Positions 46,301 to 54,028 of a stretch of DNA of 64,000 nt are shown one piece after another (the stretch's first letter is position 1; every line of letters starts with the position of its first letter). Source of the DNA: Acidobacteriota bacterium. Its GTDB lineage: Bacteria; Acidobacteriota; Terriglobia; Terriglobales; Acidobacteriaceae. Below the pieces are notes generated by a model. It saw only the letters and a list, made by a program, of their open reading frames with translations, did no database searches and was not told the DNA's origin. Made by a program: the position numbers and the translations under genes. Location of the stretch: NCBI GenBank assembly GCA_018268855.1, contig JAFDVR010000006.1, forward strand, positions 124,001-188,000, written 5' to 3'.

Positions 46301-47203
46301 CTGACGGCGGAAGCGACGGAGCTTCGTACGAAGCTGAATGAGTTGAACCAGAAACTGCGCACGTTGCGCACGGAGACAGATGCTCTGCGCGAGCAGCGCA
46401 GTGAACTGACCGCGAAGGCTGCGCGTTTGGCGAGCGAGATTGAGCACCTTGAAGCGGCTTCGCTCAACGATCTGGGCATGCCGGCTGAGGAACTGCGCAC
46501 GGACGAATCGATTGTGAAGATCGAGGCTGAAGCGCTGAACGAAGCCGATGAAGAAACGCGCCAGATGAAGCAGAAGCTGGAGGCGATGGGCCCGGTGAAC
46601 ATGATGGCGCTGGAGGAGTTCGCCGAGGCCGAGCAGCGGCATAGCTTCCTCGAAACGCAGCGCAAGGACCTGCTGGACTCCATCGACAACACGGTGCAGT
46701 CGATCAAGGAAATCGACGAGATCTCGCACACCAAGTTCAACGAGGCGTTCGAGGTTATCAATGAAAACTTCGCGGAGACCTTCACCAAGCTTTTCGGTGG
46801 CGGACAGGCGATGATGAAGCTGACCGACGAAGCGAACATCGCTGAAAGCGGCATCGACATTGTCGCGTCGCCTCCGGGCAAGAAGCTGCAGAACGTGCTT
46901 CTGCTCTCCGGTGGAGAGAAGGCGCTCACCGCGTTGTCACTGCTGGTCGGCATCTTCCAGTTCCAGCCGAGCCCCTTCTGTGTGCTGGACGAAGTGGACG
47001 CGCCACTGGATGAGACCAACGTGGCACGTTTTGCCAAGCTGGTGCATGAGATGAGCGGATCGACACAATTCATCATCATTACCCACCATAAGCGCACGAT
47101 GAGCGAGGCGGACACGATCTATGGCGTGACGATGCAGGAGCCGGGCGTGTCGAAGATCGTTTCGGTGAACCTGAACAGAGCTGAGAGCCGGCGCGTGGCC
47201 TAA
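43361..47203 (+). CDS. smc: Chromosome segregation ATPase SMC
   Basis: Condensin subunit of 1280 residues that organises and segregates the chromosome. The Walker A motif GPNGCGKSN is at about 33-41, the hinge at about 520-690 (GTLADFLEVEDKYEAVVDEF) between two long coiled-coil arms. The ABC signature LLSGGEKALTAL is near 1181 and Walker B CVLDEVDAPLD near 1206. Unusual is an acidic Ala/Glu-rich insert of about 80 residues (roughly 90-170, with EEEAAAAEAAGEAEQTEG) inside the N-terminal ATPase head, between VSLTLVDPD and AGEITITRRLFRSGDSEYL. The scpA/scpB partners are not in the window. Confidence 0.97.
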   Translation: MLKLKRVQILGFKSFCDKTEVQLTGNGIIAVVGPNGCGKSNISDAITWVLGEQSAKSLRGVKMEDVIFAGTRDRKPTGMAEVSLTLVDPDVYDGAVSEGEPEIVVKDELSSDWDENAFRAQRAAETEAAVAEAQPGVVLNEEEAAAAEAAGEAEQTEGENGVVLKIRRRKFNRAPVRAGEITITRRLFRSGDSEYLLNGKICRLRDIQDIFMGTGLSGENYAIIGQERIGQLLSSKPLDRRSIIEEAAGITRFKTKKRLAELRLEAARQNLARVDDIFEEVTRQMASLKRQAAKAERYGALRDELRAKLRVVLASRMAQMDADQAETSRVIAELNVKIEAQSADVETMDAEHTSGVQRGYGLDEEIREANLRANQAAVELERMAARQAANTDRIADLTHRIAGGQEELAQIRQQIESLSAESDGLKLFLETATAETAAARETAQQKQAEAQESVRAVNAAEQQSEEGRRQTMQLLQRASQLRNEEAQAAESLAGLDRESQRLAMESEQARHELEALGKQRGQVALSFESVTDRLQRLEQEIAELRIELETKRAEEQTSRRKGDQLRAEMATLMGRKSSLESLLRDHSYSNDTVKKIFHANQQGSSVAPVGTLADFLEVEDKYEAVVDEFLRDELNYIVVKSWDAAEEGMRMLKGDMDGRATFLVHPNDAQARFPFSEGMAGSMSQPTSGVTPLKNCIKVLDGFGKSLEVILPKLREGYVTPDTDIARNLALSNPDAFFLSPSGETFHNVTVTGGKQRSEGPLALKRELREVQEKLDAVEVELSQTDVQSARLAQEIQEAQHALEAKNSERREAERESANSGAALKQMESESARIERRMQDWALASERNRDARAGKEEIIARKQEEAARVDAERAEVEERISGIQAQVGELRLRREELQQAAAAASASLAGLEERRRNASANVEQNTRLINGQQQRLLQVEQQLAAAATEQQRREEENVNLAAQHEELLATRSQTVEEAAKLTAEATELRTKLNELNQKLRTLRTETDALREQRSELTAKAARLASEIEHLEAASLNDLGMPAEELRTDESIVKIEAEALNEADEETRQMKQKLEAMGPVNMMALEEFAEAEQRHSFLETQRKDLLDSIDNTVQSIKEIDEISHTKFNEAFEVINENFAETFTKLFGGGQAMMKLTDEANIAESGIDIVASPPGKKLQNVLLLSGGEKALTALSLLVGIFQFQPSPFCVLDEVDAPLDETNVARFAKLVHEMSGSTQFIIITHHKRTMSEADTIYGVTMQEPGVSKIVSVNLNRAESRRVA

Positions 47204-47217
47204 GCTAGAATGCTTCT

Positions 47218-47547
47218 ATGACGATTTTGGAGAAAAAATTCGAGGCAGCACAACGTCTGGCGAAGCTCCACTTCGATTACGATCCTGGCGTTCAGCACGT
47301 TTATATGTTGACCTCTCCAAAGGATGCTGAAGAGTCTGAACCGATTAAACTGCTTGAAGTGGTTGAGGGGACATTTGAAGCAGGCGTATATCCGATCCAC
47401 TTCAAGGCAGACCCTGAACACGGCATCAATTTCGGATCTGTAATTGTAGAGGTCTCTCCAAAAGAGTTCTCCGAAATGCGCGTTCAGGTGCCGCCCGAGT
47501 TTGAAGCAAATATGTGGCAGATCGGCACAGAGTTGGCTAATCAATAG
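47218..47547 (+). CDS. Hypothetical protein paired with a HEPN gene
   Basis: A 109-residue soluble protein, unrecognised. It begins MTILEKKFEAAQRLAKLHF, is acidic, and is predicted alpha/beta. There is no signal peptide. The HEPN gene starts 2 bases after its stop, so the two form a tight pair; in known HEPN systems the partner is often a nucleotidyltransferase-type antitoxin, but this protein lacks a visible GSxxxG-D-x-D motif. Its start has no clear ribosome site. Function unknown. Confidence 0.6.
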   Translation: MTILEKKFEAAQRLAKLHFDYDPGVQHVYMLTSPKDAEESEPIKLLEVVEGTFEAGVYPIHFKADPEHGINFGSVIVEVSPKEFSEMRVQVPPEFEANMWQIGTELANQ

Positions 47548-47549
47548 CT

Positions 47550-48043
47550 ATGCCCTCTGACTCCGAATGGTCACGGGCATATGCGACGCAAGCTCTTTCG
47601 GACCTTCGCACCTATGATCTGCTTGCAGATGGAGAAGCAGATGATTGTCAGCTTTTGCACTACCTTCAAATGGCAAGCGAAAAAGTCTGCAAGGCATTTC
47701 TGTCTATCGAGTATGGTCATGCCACCGTGGGCTTCTCTCATGTTGTGATTGCCAAGGCGCTGCCATTATTGGCGCGAAGATATTTCCTCGGCAGGTTTTC
47801 AAAAGATGCTGTACGTACGCAGCTTCCAAAGCTGCGTAGCCTAGCCGTCGAGATTGAATCTCTTCACCAGCCGTTCGTCGAGAAGGAAGCCGGCCTGATA
47901 ATTGCGAATATCCTTGGCAGAACGTCGCCGGAGAAATCGTTATACCGTGTGAGCACCGGTTTGAAAACGTGCGTCTGAAAGACCCAAAAGTGAAACAAGT
48001 GCTGAAAGATTTAAAACTGATCGCTGCGAGGCTTGCTCATTGA
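47550..48043 (+). pseudogene. HEPN-domain protein, 3' part shifted by one base
   Basis: The first part (47550 to about 47893) has the HEPN helical start: WSRAYATQALSDLRTYDLL, then HYLQMASEKVCKAFLSIEYG and FSHVVIAKALPLLARRYF. In the annotated frame it drifts off and stops at 47978. Adding one base at about 47890-47895 lets it continue as PDNCEYPWQNVAGEIVIPCE, then HRFENVRLKDPKVKQVLKDL, and stop at 48043. The NCEYPW motif is characteristic of this HEPN group, so the shift is convincing. The restored stop overlaps the purC TTG start (TTGA). HEPN proteins are often RNases or toxin-like; role here unproven. Confidence 0.75.
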
Positions 48044-48939
48044 ATCCAGCAATTCTGCAACCGAACTTATCTCCTATGCAGCCGATGCTGCGTGGCAAAG
48101 TGCGTGACCTATATGCCGTGGGCGATGATGCCCTGCTGTTTGTTGCGACGGATCGCATCTCCGCGTTTGACCATGTGCTGGCGACGGGGATTTCCGACAA
48201 AGGCAAGGTGCTGACGCAGATGTCGCTGTTCTGGTTCGACTATCTGCGGCCCATCGTGGCGAACCATCTGATTACGGCGGATGTGACGAAGTATCCGGCG
48301 GAGCTTGCTGCGCACGCGGAGATGCTGCGCGGGCGGTCGATGCTGGTGAAACGCGCGGGGATGTTTCCGGTAGAGTGTGTGGCGCGCGGGTATCTGTCGG
48401 GGTCTGGGTGGAAGGAGTATCAGCAGAACGGCGCGGTGTGCGGCATTGCGCTGCCTGCGGGATTGCGTGAGAGTGAGCAGTTGCCCGAGCCGATCTTTAC
48501 GCCCGCGGCGAAGAACCATACCGGGCATGATGAAAATATTTCGTTCGACGAAGTAGTGAAGCGGCTTGGCGCGGAGACGGCGGAGAAGCTGCGGTCGCTG
48601 ACGCTGGCGATTTACAAATCTGCGAGTGATTACGCGCGTGAAAAGGGCGTGATTCTTGCCGATACGAAGTTTGAGTTCGGCGTGGTAAATGGTGAGATCA
48701 TTCTTGCGGACGAAGTGCTCACGCCGGATTCGTCGCGCTATTGGCCTGCGGAGACGTATAAGCCGGGCGGAGCGCAGCCCTCGTTTGACAAGCAATATGT
48801 GCGCGATTATCTGGAACAGATCAAGTGGAACAAGGAAGCGCCTGCGCCTGCGTTGCCCGATGAGGTGGTGATGTATACGCGGGAGAAGTATCTCTCGGCG
48901 TATCGCATGCTGACGGGACGCGCGGGACTGGCGGAGTAA
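48040..48939 (+). CDS. purC: Phosphoribosylaminoimidazole-succinocarboxamide synthase
   Basis: SAICAR synthase of purine synthesis, joining CAIR and aspartate with ATP. 299 residues. Motifs: GKVRDLYAVGDDALLFVATD (ATP-binding), RISAFDHVL, VECVARGYLSGSGWKEY, LADTKFEFGV and the late DEVLTPDSSRYWP. The length is that of the yeast-type long form. The start is TTG at 48040, with GAGG 8-9 bases upstream and overlapping the restored HEPN stop; an ATG at 48076 is the alternative. cvpA follows after 2 bases, as is common near purine genes. Confidence 0.96.
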   Translation: MNPAILQPNLSPMQPMLRGKVRDLYAVGDDALLFVATDRISAFDHVLATGISDKGKVLTQMSLFWFDYLRPIVANHLITADVTKYPAELAAHAEMLRGRSMLVKRAGMFPVECVARGYLSGSGWKEYQQNGAVCGIALPAGLRESEQLPEPIFTPAAKNHTGHDENISFDEVVKRLGAETAEKLRSLTLAIYKSASDYAREKGVILADTKFEFGVVNGEIILADEVLTPDSSRYWPAETYKPGGAQPSFDKQYVRDYLEQIKWNKEAPAPALPDEVVMYTREKYLSAYRMLTGRAGLAE

Positions 48940-48941
48940 GC

Positions 48942-49487
48942 ATGGCCGCATCGCTTTCGACGTGGGTGCACTCGCTGACGCTGCTGGACTGGGCGCTGGT
49001 GACGGTAGTGCTTGTGTCGGCGATTGTGGGATTCATGCGCGGCATTATCCTATCGTTGTTCTCGATCGGCGGATTGATAGCGGGCGCGGTGCTGGGTGGA
49101 TGGTACTGCGAACGCGCAGGCGTTTATCTGGAGCGGTGGGTCAGCACGCCGTTGGCGGCACGGGCTGTTGGCTTTGTAGTTATCTTTCTGGCGGTGATGA
49201 TCGCGGCCATGCTGCTGGGGCGCCTGGTGCGCGGCGCGTGTTCGGCAGTCGGGCTGGGATTTGCGGATCGTGCGGCTGGTGCGGGATTTGGCGTGCTGCG
49301 TGCATATTTATTTGTGGCCGCGCTGCTCATCCCGTTTGCGCCGTATCTGGCAGAAACGGCGGCTGCAAAAACTTCTGTGCTACTTCCCTGTTTCCTTCGC
49401 GGCTCGCATGGGATATCCTTCGTGTTGCCGCACGAGCTGAAGGAACAAATCGCCGCAGGGATGGAAAAGCTGGACGCCCGCCGCTGA
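48942..49487 (+). CDS. cvpA: CvpA family membrane protein
   Basis: Inner-membrane protein of 181 residues with four hydrophobic segments: LTLLDWALVTVVLVSAIVGF, ILSLFSIGGLIAGAVLGGWY, AVGFVVIFLAVMIAAMLLG and GFGVLRAYLFVAALLIPF. The conserved GFMRGI turn after the first segment marks the CvpA (colicin V production) family. Its role is poorly defined, but it often accompanies purine genes, as here with purC 2 bases upstream. Confidence 0.88.
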   Translation: MAASLSTWVHSLTLLDWALVTVVLVSAIVGFMRGIILSLFSIGGLIAGAVLGGWYCERAGVYLERWVSTPLAARAVGFVVIFLAVMIAAMLLGRLVRGACSAVGLGFADRAAGAGFGVLRAYLFVAALLIPFAPYLAETAAAKTSVLLPCFLRGSHGISFVLPHELKEQIAAGMEKLDARR

Positions 49488-49532
49488 CTCTTCGGTATAC
49501 TTGGCAAGAGTTTCAATGAAGGAGAAAGCAGA

Positions 49533-49820
49533 GTGAAGCGCGAGCTCGATGTCCTGGTATCTCAGATGTACGGCTCAGGGATGAGCTATACGGATGCTGT
49601 TCGCGAGTTCAAGCGCCGCTACCTGCTCGAGGTGCTCGCGCGGCACCGCGGCAATCAGTGCAAGGCTGCTGAAGAATTAGGCATGCACCGTAACACGCTG
49701 AGCCGCACGCTTGCGGAGTTGAATATGGACTCTGCCGAAATCCGCAACGGGCTGAAGCGGCCGGTGCGCAGTGAACGCCCACGCATGCAGCAGCCCCATC
49801 CTCTTGCGCTGGTGCGCTAG
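49533..49820 (+). CDS. Fis-type helix-turn-helix protein
   Basis: A 95-residue DNA-binding protein. The C-terminal-type Fis/NtrC helix-turn-helix is at about residues 25-65: AVREFKRRYLLEVLARHRGN, then KAAEELGMHRNTLSRTLAEL. A short N-terminal segment precedes it, and a basic Pro-rich tail follows. The GTG start at 49533 follows AAGGAGA with 7-8 bases spacing. It resembles stand-alone Fis-like proteins of Acidobacteriota; targets are unknown. The secretin-like gene follows after 37 bases. Confidence 0.82.
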   Translation: MKRELDVLVSQMYGSGMSYTDAVREFKRRYLLEVLARHRGNQCKAAEELGMHRNTLSRTLAELNMDSAEIRNGLKRPVRSERPRMQQPHPLALVR

Positions 49821-49857
49821 CTCGATTTCTCGTTCGTCTAACTCTGCAGTGGTTTTC

Positions 49858-51690
49858 ATGCAGACCTTTGCCACACTTCTGCTTGTCTCTTCGCTTGTGC
49901 TTTCCGCGGCTGCCGAGCCGCCCAGCGAAACCGCGCCTGCTAAAACCATCTCCAAACGCGATCGAGACGATGCGGAGAAGAGCTTTCTTCGCGGCGCAAA
50001 GCTGTATCGCGAAAGCGATTTCGATGCGGCGGAAGATGCCTTTCTGCAGGCCGTCAAGCTTGATCCGGAGAAGCACGCCTATATCGTCGCGCTTACCATG
50101 TCGCAGGACCATCGCATTTCAAAGCTGGTGCAGAAGGCGGCAGAAGAACGCGAACACCATCGAGTTGCCGAAGCCGATGCGCTGATCGCACAGGCGCGCG
50201 CCATCGACCCTTCCAACCCGCTGGTGCAGCAGCATGAACAGGCGGCGGCCCTGCTGCCGGTAAACGTGGAACGATTTGCAGGTTCTATCCGCCTGACGCC
50301 CACCGCCCAGAGACGATCGTTTCATCTCAAATCGCAGACACGTGGTCTGCTGCAGCAGGTCGCATCCAGCTTTGGCATTCGCACAGCCTTTGAGCAGGAC
50401 GTGAGCTCAAAGAATGCTCGCATTGACCTGGATGATGTTGACTTTGAGACAGCGATGAACATCGTTTGCACAATGACAGACACCATGTATGTTCCGCTGG
50501 ACGATAAAACCATCATGGTGGCTGCCGATACATCGGCAAACCACGATCGTCTGGACCGTCTTGAACAGGAGACGATCTTCCTTCCTGGTTTGCAGAATGA
50601 GGAGATCAACGATCTCGGTAATGTAATCCGCAATGTCTTTGAAGTGAGGCAGGCCACCGCGCAGACCAAAGCTGGCACGCTCACGCTGCGCGCCACTCCC
50701 GATGTGCTGGATGCAATTAACCGCACACTAGCCGACATGCTGGATGGCGGCAGCGAAGTGATGATTCGTATCCAGCTTTTTGCCACCGATACGCAACTCA
50801 CGCGCGGAACAGGATTGACATTGCCGCAACAGGCAAGCCTCTCTTCCCTTGCAGGACTGGCACAACAGATTGTGAGTGAAAACCAGGACATCGTGAAGCA
50901 GTTGATCGCTTCGGGAACCATTCCGGCAAACAGTTCCACCGTAAACATCGCACTAGCCTTGATTGCCAGCGGACTGGTACAGAATAGTGCCGTAAACGGC
51001 GCCATTGCGATTGTGGGTGGCGGATTGACGGCAGGCCTTATCTCCGCTGGGAATTATCCTCTGCTGCGTGCTTCTCTGCTTGCCTCCGATTCCAAAACAC
51101 TGGACGACATTCAACTGCGCAGCGGCGACCGGCAAACAGTCAACTTCCGCAGTGGATCGCGCTATCCGGTGATTCAGTCGACCTATTCCAGTGGCATTAA
51201 TAGCGCGCTGACATCGCAACTAGGGAACACCACCGTGAATGGCGTGAATATCGGAGACCTTCTCGGCAATGCAAGCTCCTACACCATTCCGCAAATAACA
51301 TTTGAAGATCTCGGTCTTACGGTGAAAGCTACACCGCGCGTAGGGCGCAATGGCGATATCGCGCTGCATCTGGAGATGAAGATCGAGGCTCTTGCTGGCG
51401 CTGCGCTAAACAATATTCCCATCCTGAGCAGCCGCTTTCTCACCTCCGATGTGACGGTGCCGGCGGGCGACACAGCCATGATCGTCAGCGATCTAAGTGA
51501 GCAGGAATCGAATGCAGTGGACGGCACGCCCGGCATGGCCGATCTACCGATGCTGAAATATCTAAATGGACATACAACGGATAAGACGAAATCCAATCTT
51601 GTCATTCTGCTTACGCCCACGCTGATGCGGCGTGGGCATCTAAAGCTGGCAGGTCCGTATATTCCGGTACAGGTTCGCAGTAGCGAGTAG
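49858..51690 (+). CDS. Exported secretin-family protein with TPR region
   Basis: A 610-residue protein with a signal peptide (MQTFATLLLVSSLVLSAAA). A TPR-like part lies at about 40-150 (EKSFLRGAKLYRESDFDAAE), a short STN-like domain at about 165-220 (LLQQVASSFGIRTAFEQDVS), then N-domains. The secretin domain is at the end: ITFEDLGLTVKATPRVGRNG, NNIPILSSRFLTSDVTVPAGDT, PMLKYLNGHTTDKTKSNLVI and LLTPTLMRR. In type II secretion or type IV pili, secretins form outer-membrane channels. No other secretion genes are adjacent, so its partners are elsewhere or it acts alone. I chose the ATG at 49858, which begins the signal peptide. Confidence 0.87.
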   Translation: MQTFATLLLVSSLVLSAAAEPPSETAPAKTISKRDRDDAEKSFLRGAKLYRESDFDAAEDAFLQAVKLDPEKHAYIVALTMSQDHRISKLVQKAAEEREHHRVAEADALIAQARAIDPSNPLVQQHEQAAALLPVNVERFAGSIRLTPTAQRRSFHLKSQTRGLLQQVASSFGIRTAFEQDVSSKNARIDLDDVDFETAMNIVCTMTDTMYVPLDDKTIMVAADTSANHDRLDRLEQETIFLPGLQNEEINDLGNVIRNVFEVRQATAQTKAGTLTLRATPDVLDAINRTLADMLDGGSEVMIRIQLFATDTQLTRGTGLTLPQQASLSSLAGLAQQIVSENQDIVKQLIASGTIPANSSTVNIALALIASGLVQNSAVNGAIAIVGGGLTAGLISAGNYPLLRASLLASDSKTLDDIQLRSGDRQTVNFRSGSRYPVIQSTYSSGINSALTSQLGNTTVNGVNIGDLLGNASSYTIPQITFEDLGLTVKATPRVGRNGDIALHLEMKIEALAGAALNNIPILSSRFLTSDVTVPAGDTAMIVSDLSEQESNAVDGTPGMADLPMLKYLNGHTTDKTKSNLVILLTPTLMRRGHLKLAGPYIPVQVRSSE

Positions 51691-51706
51691 AGGAAAGCGT
51701 CTACGC

Positions 51707-51729
51707 AAAAGCCGCCTTCGAAAGGCGGC
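51707..51729 (-). terminator. Terminator after the tRNA-Cys gene
   Basis: On the minus strand GCCGCCTT and AAGGCGGC form a perfect 8-bp stem with a 3-base loop, followed by TTTTGC. It lies about 22 bases downstream of tRNA-Cys. Confidence 0.75.
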
Positions 51730-51750
51730 CAATTCATCCGACAGAAGATT

Positions 51751-51825
51751 TGGAGGCGCGGGTCGGAATCGAACCGACGCATAAAGGTTTTGCAGACCTC
51801 TCCCTTACCACTTGGGTACCGCGCC
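51751..51825 (-). tRNA. tRNA-Cys (anticodon GCA)
   Basis: Minus-strand 75-base gene including encoded CCA. The acceptor stem is GGCGCGG / CCGCGCC with discriminator T, a cysteine identity element. The anticodon loop reads CTGCAAA with anticodon GCA, and the T-loop is GGTTCGATTCC. It is in tandem with tRNA-Gly. Confidence 0.95.
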
Positions 51826-51872
51826 GAGAGTCCTTCACGCTTACAACACGCTTTGTGTGGGAAGGGCTTGAA

Positions 51873-51947
<75 letters not shown>

Positions 51948-52019
51948 TCAACAGATGTAAGTATATCGAGCCATGCAGATACGGTCAACGCGGGTGGGAT
52001 TGGACGGTAAACCTTCAAC

Positions 52020-52667
52020 CTAAGCTCGTTGCGGCTTCTTGGCATTGAGCACAACCGTCTGTCTCTCTTTAATGCGCTCCGTACCCGCATGATCGATCTT
52101 TCGCCAAAATGAGATGAAGTAGTCTGCCGCCGAAAGGATGGAGATAAACGTCATCCAGTAGATGGCCGCGATCGCAACGTAGTGCACTGGCACAATAAAG
52201 CCGCCCCAGTTCCACTCAAACCAGCGATGCGCAAGGATAGCCGCAACGACAGAGACGGTCTGGCAAACAGTTTTCAGTTTGCCAATCTCGCTTGCCTGAA
52301 TAGTGAATCCTTCTCCTGCCGCAATGGAACGCAGGCCGCTGATAAGAAATTCTCGACCAATGACGAGGACCGCGATCCAAGGCATCACAATGTCTGGAAC
52401 TAAAGGAATCAGGCAGATGTATCCGGCGGTCACTAGCAGTTTGTCTGCCAACGGATCCAATAGCATACCCATGGTCGTGACCTGGCTTCGACGACGGGCA
52501 AAGTACCCATCCAGACCGTCGGTCACGGCGGCAAGAATGTAGAGGACAGACGCAAAGATCTCCTGCTCGCCATGCGCGCCATGGATAGGAAAATGTGACG
52601 ACAAGGACCAGATGAGCAGCGGCACGCAGGCAATTCTGCTCATCGTCATGGAGTTGGGAAGGTTCAC
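52020..52667 (-). CDS. pgsA: CDP-diacylglycerol--glycerol-3-phosphate 3-phosphatidyltransferase
   Basis: Inner-membrane enzyme of 215 residues making phosphatidylglycerophosphate, the first step to phosphatidylglycerol and cardiolipin. The CDP-alcohol phosphotransferase motif D-G-x2-A-R-x8-G-x3-D-x3-D is visible as DGLDGYFARRRSQ followed by MGMLLDPLADKLLV. Several hydrophobic segments follow. It ends with a polar tail. The tRNA pair downstream is on the same strand. Confidence 0.92.
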   Translation of the reverse strand: MNLPNSMTMSRIACVPLLIWSLSSHFPIHGAHGEQEIFASVLYILAAVTDGLDGYFARRRSQVTTMGMLLDPLADKLLVTAGYICLIPLVPDIVMPWIAVLVIGREFLISGLRSIAAGEGFTIQASEIGKLKTVCQTVSVVAAILAHRWFEWNWGGFIVPVHYVAIAAIYWMTFISILSAADYFISFWRKIDHAGTERIKERQTVVLNAKKPQRA

Positions 52668-52755
52668 GCGCGCCTCTTATCTTGCATCTTTCGATGCCGG
52701 AGCATTCCTCGTCAAGTGACGGTTCTGGTTTGGACGCATGATGCGCGTAAATGCC

Positions 52756-53913
52756 CTAAGTAAGCTGTGTCCGGCCACGCTCATTCAGCAGTTTCACAAT
52801 CTGACCCACATCCTGCGCGCTTCCGCGTGTGGTCACCAGCAGAGCATCTTCAGTCTGTACCACCACCAGGTCTTTCACACCCACAAGCGCAATCTGCATG
52901 CCGGGCGCGTAGACGTAGTTACCGCTCGCTTCCATCGTAATCGTATCTTCCGCTTCCACAACATTCCCGTGGCGATCGCAACCGGAAGCGGCAACAGAAC
53001 GACGATGTTCATGCAACGCCGACCAGGAACCTAGATCATTCCATCCAAATTCCGCTGGCAGACAATAAATGCCAGAGTGCATTTCGTCTTTCTGCGAACG
53101 CGGTTCCAGCACGGCATAGTCGATGCTGATGTTTTCGCACTGGGGGTAAATCTCTGCAAAGACAGATTCAAACTGCGGCGTACCAAATGCCGCTCCGATT
53201 TTTTCCAGCTTTGCAGCACGTCCAGGCCAATGCTCTCGCAGCGCATTGCAAAGGGTCTTTGCGGACCAGAGAAAGATGCCGCTATTCCATGCGTATCGAC
53301 CGGAGGCAACAAACTGCTCTGCCGTATCGCGGTCCGGCTTTTCCGTAAATCGATGGACGCGACGAACCGGCAAAGACAGATGTTCTGCAGGTTGCGCCAC
53401 CCCTCCCTGTTCAATGTAACCGTAGCCTGTCTCAGGCCGTGTAGGGGGAACTCCCATTACCACAATATTCTCGCCCGCCTGCGCCACGGCAATGCCGGCC
53501 TGCAATGCGGAGGCGAAACGGTTTGCGTCTTTCACCACATGATCCGATGGAAAAACACCGAGTACGGCTGCGGGGTTCTTCTTCTCCATGATGAACGCAA
53601 CAAGGCCGCACGCGGGAGCGGTGTTGCGGGCAGCAGGCTCACACAGCAGACGCTCTTGTTGGATCTGCGGAAGCTGTTCGCTGATAGTATCCGCGATCAC
53701 ATCGTTGGCAATCACCCAGATTCTTGCCGGATCGGTCACAAGAGCCAAGCGGTCCACCGTCTGTTGAATCATCGAACGCTCCCCATCCAGCACAAGCACC
53801 TGCTTTGCCCGCGCCTTGCGGCTTCGGGGCCAGAAACGGGTTCCGCTGCCACCGGCAAGAATAACGGGAACGAAAACTGTCTCTGCAGCAGAAGTCTGTT
53901 TAGGGGCGGGAAT
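52756..53913 (-). CDS. manC: Mannose-1-phosphate guanylyltransferase, no normal start codon
   Basis: Makes GDP-mannose from mannose-1-phosphate and GTP. The nucleotide-binding motif VILAGGSGTRFWPRSRKARA lies upstream of the first canonical start, a GTG at 53799 that would delete it. Further motifs are LLCEPAARNTAPA, VLGVFPSDHVV, GYGYIEQG and FTEKPD. Between the in-frame TAA near 53947 and the motif there is no ATG, GTG or TTG. The best site is ATT at 53913, six bases after GGAGG. Alternatively one missing base upstream hides a TTG start near 53954. At 385 residues from ATT it fits the single-domain family. Confidence 0.85.
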   Translation of the reverse strand: MPAPKQTSAAETVFVPVILAGGSGTRFWPRSRKARAKQVLVLDGERSMIQQTVDRLALVTDPARIWVIANDVIADTISEQLPQIQQERLLCEPAARNTAPACGLVAFIMEKKNPAAVLGVFPSDHVVKDANRFASALQAGIAVAQAGENIVVMGVPPTRPETGYGYIEQGGVAQPAEHLSLPVRRVHRFTEKPDRDTAEQFVASGRYAWNSGIFLWSAKTLCNALREHWPGRAAKLEKIGAAFGTPQFESVFAEIYPQCENISIDYAVLEPRSQKDEMHSGIYCLPAEFGWNDLGSWSALHEHRRSVAASGCDRHGNVVEAEDTITMEASGNYVYAPGMQIALVGVKDLVVVQTEDALLVTTRGSAQDVGQIVKLLNERGRTQLT

Positions 53914-54028
53914 GATGAGCCTCCGGATGCGGCCTGGGATGCGCGTTTAACCAAAGTATACGACGCAGAGAAAGTGGCCTCTGTATCCTGAAAACTACTT
54001 TCAGATACCCATGTAAAGGTGATTGCCC

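Noticed and set aside
44084..46729. 881-codon open frame antisense to smc
   Set aside because: It mirrors smc codon for codon, is Leu/Arg-rich low complexity and has no family motif; smc itself is unambiguous.
53955..54022. Purine riboswitch before the NCS2 permease
   Set aside because: There is an imperfect hairpin, but the conserved purine aptamer loops are missing.
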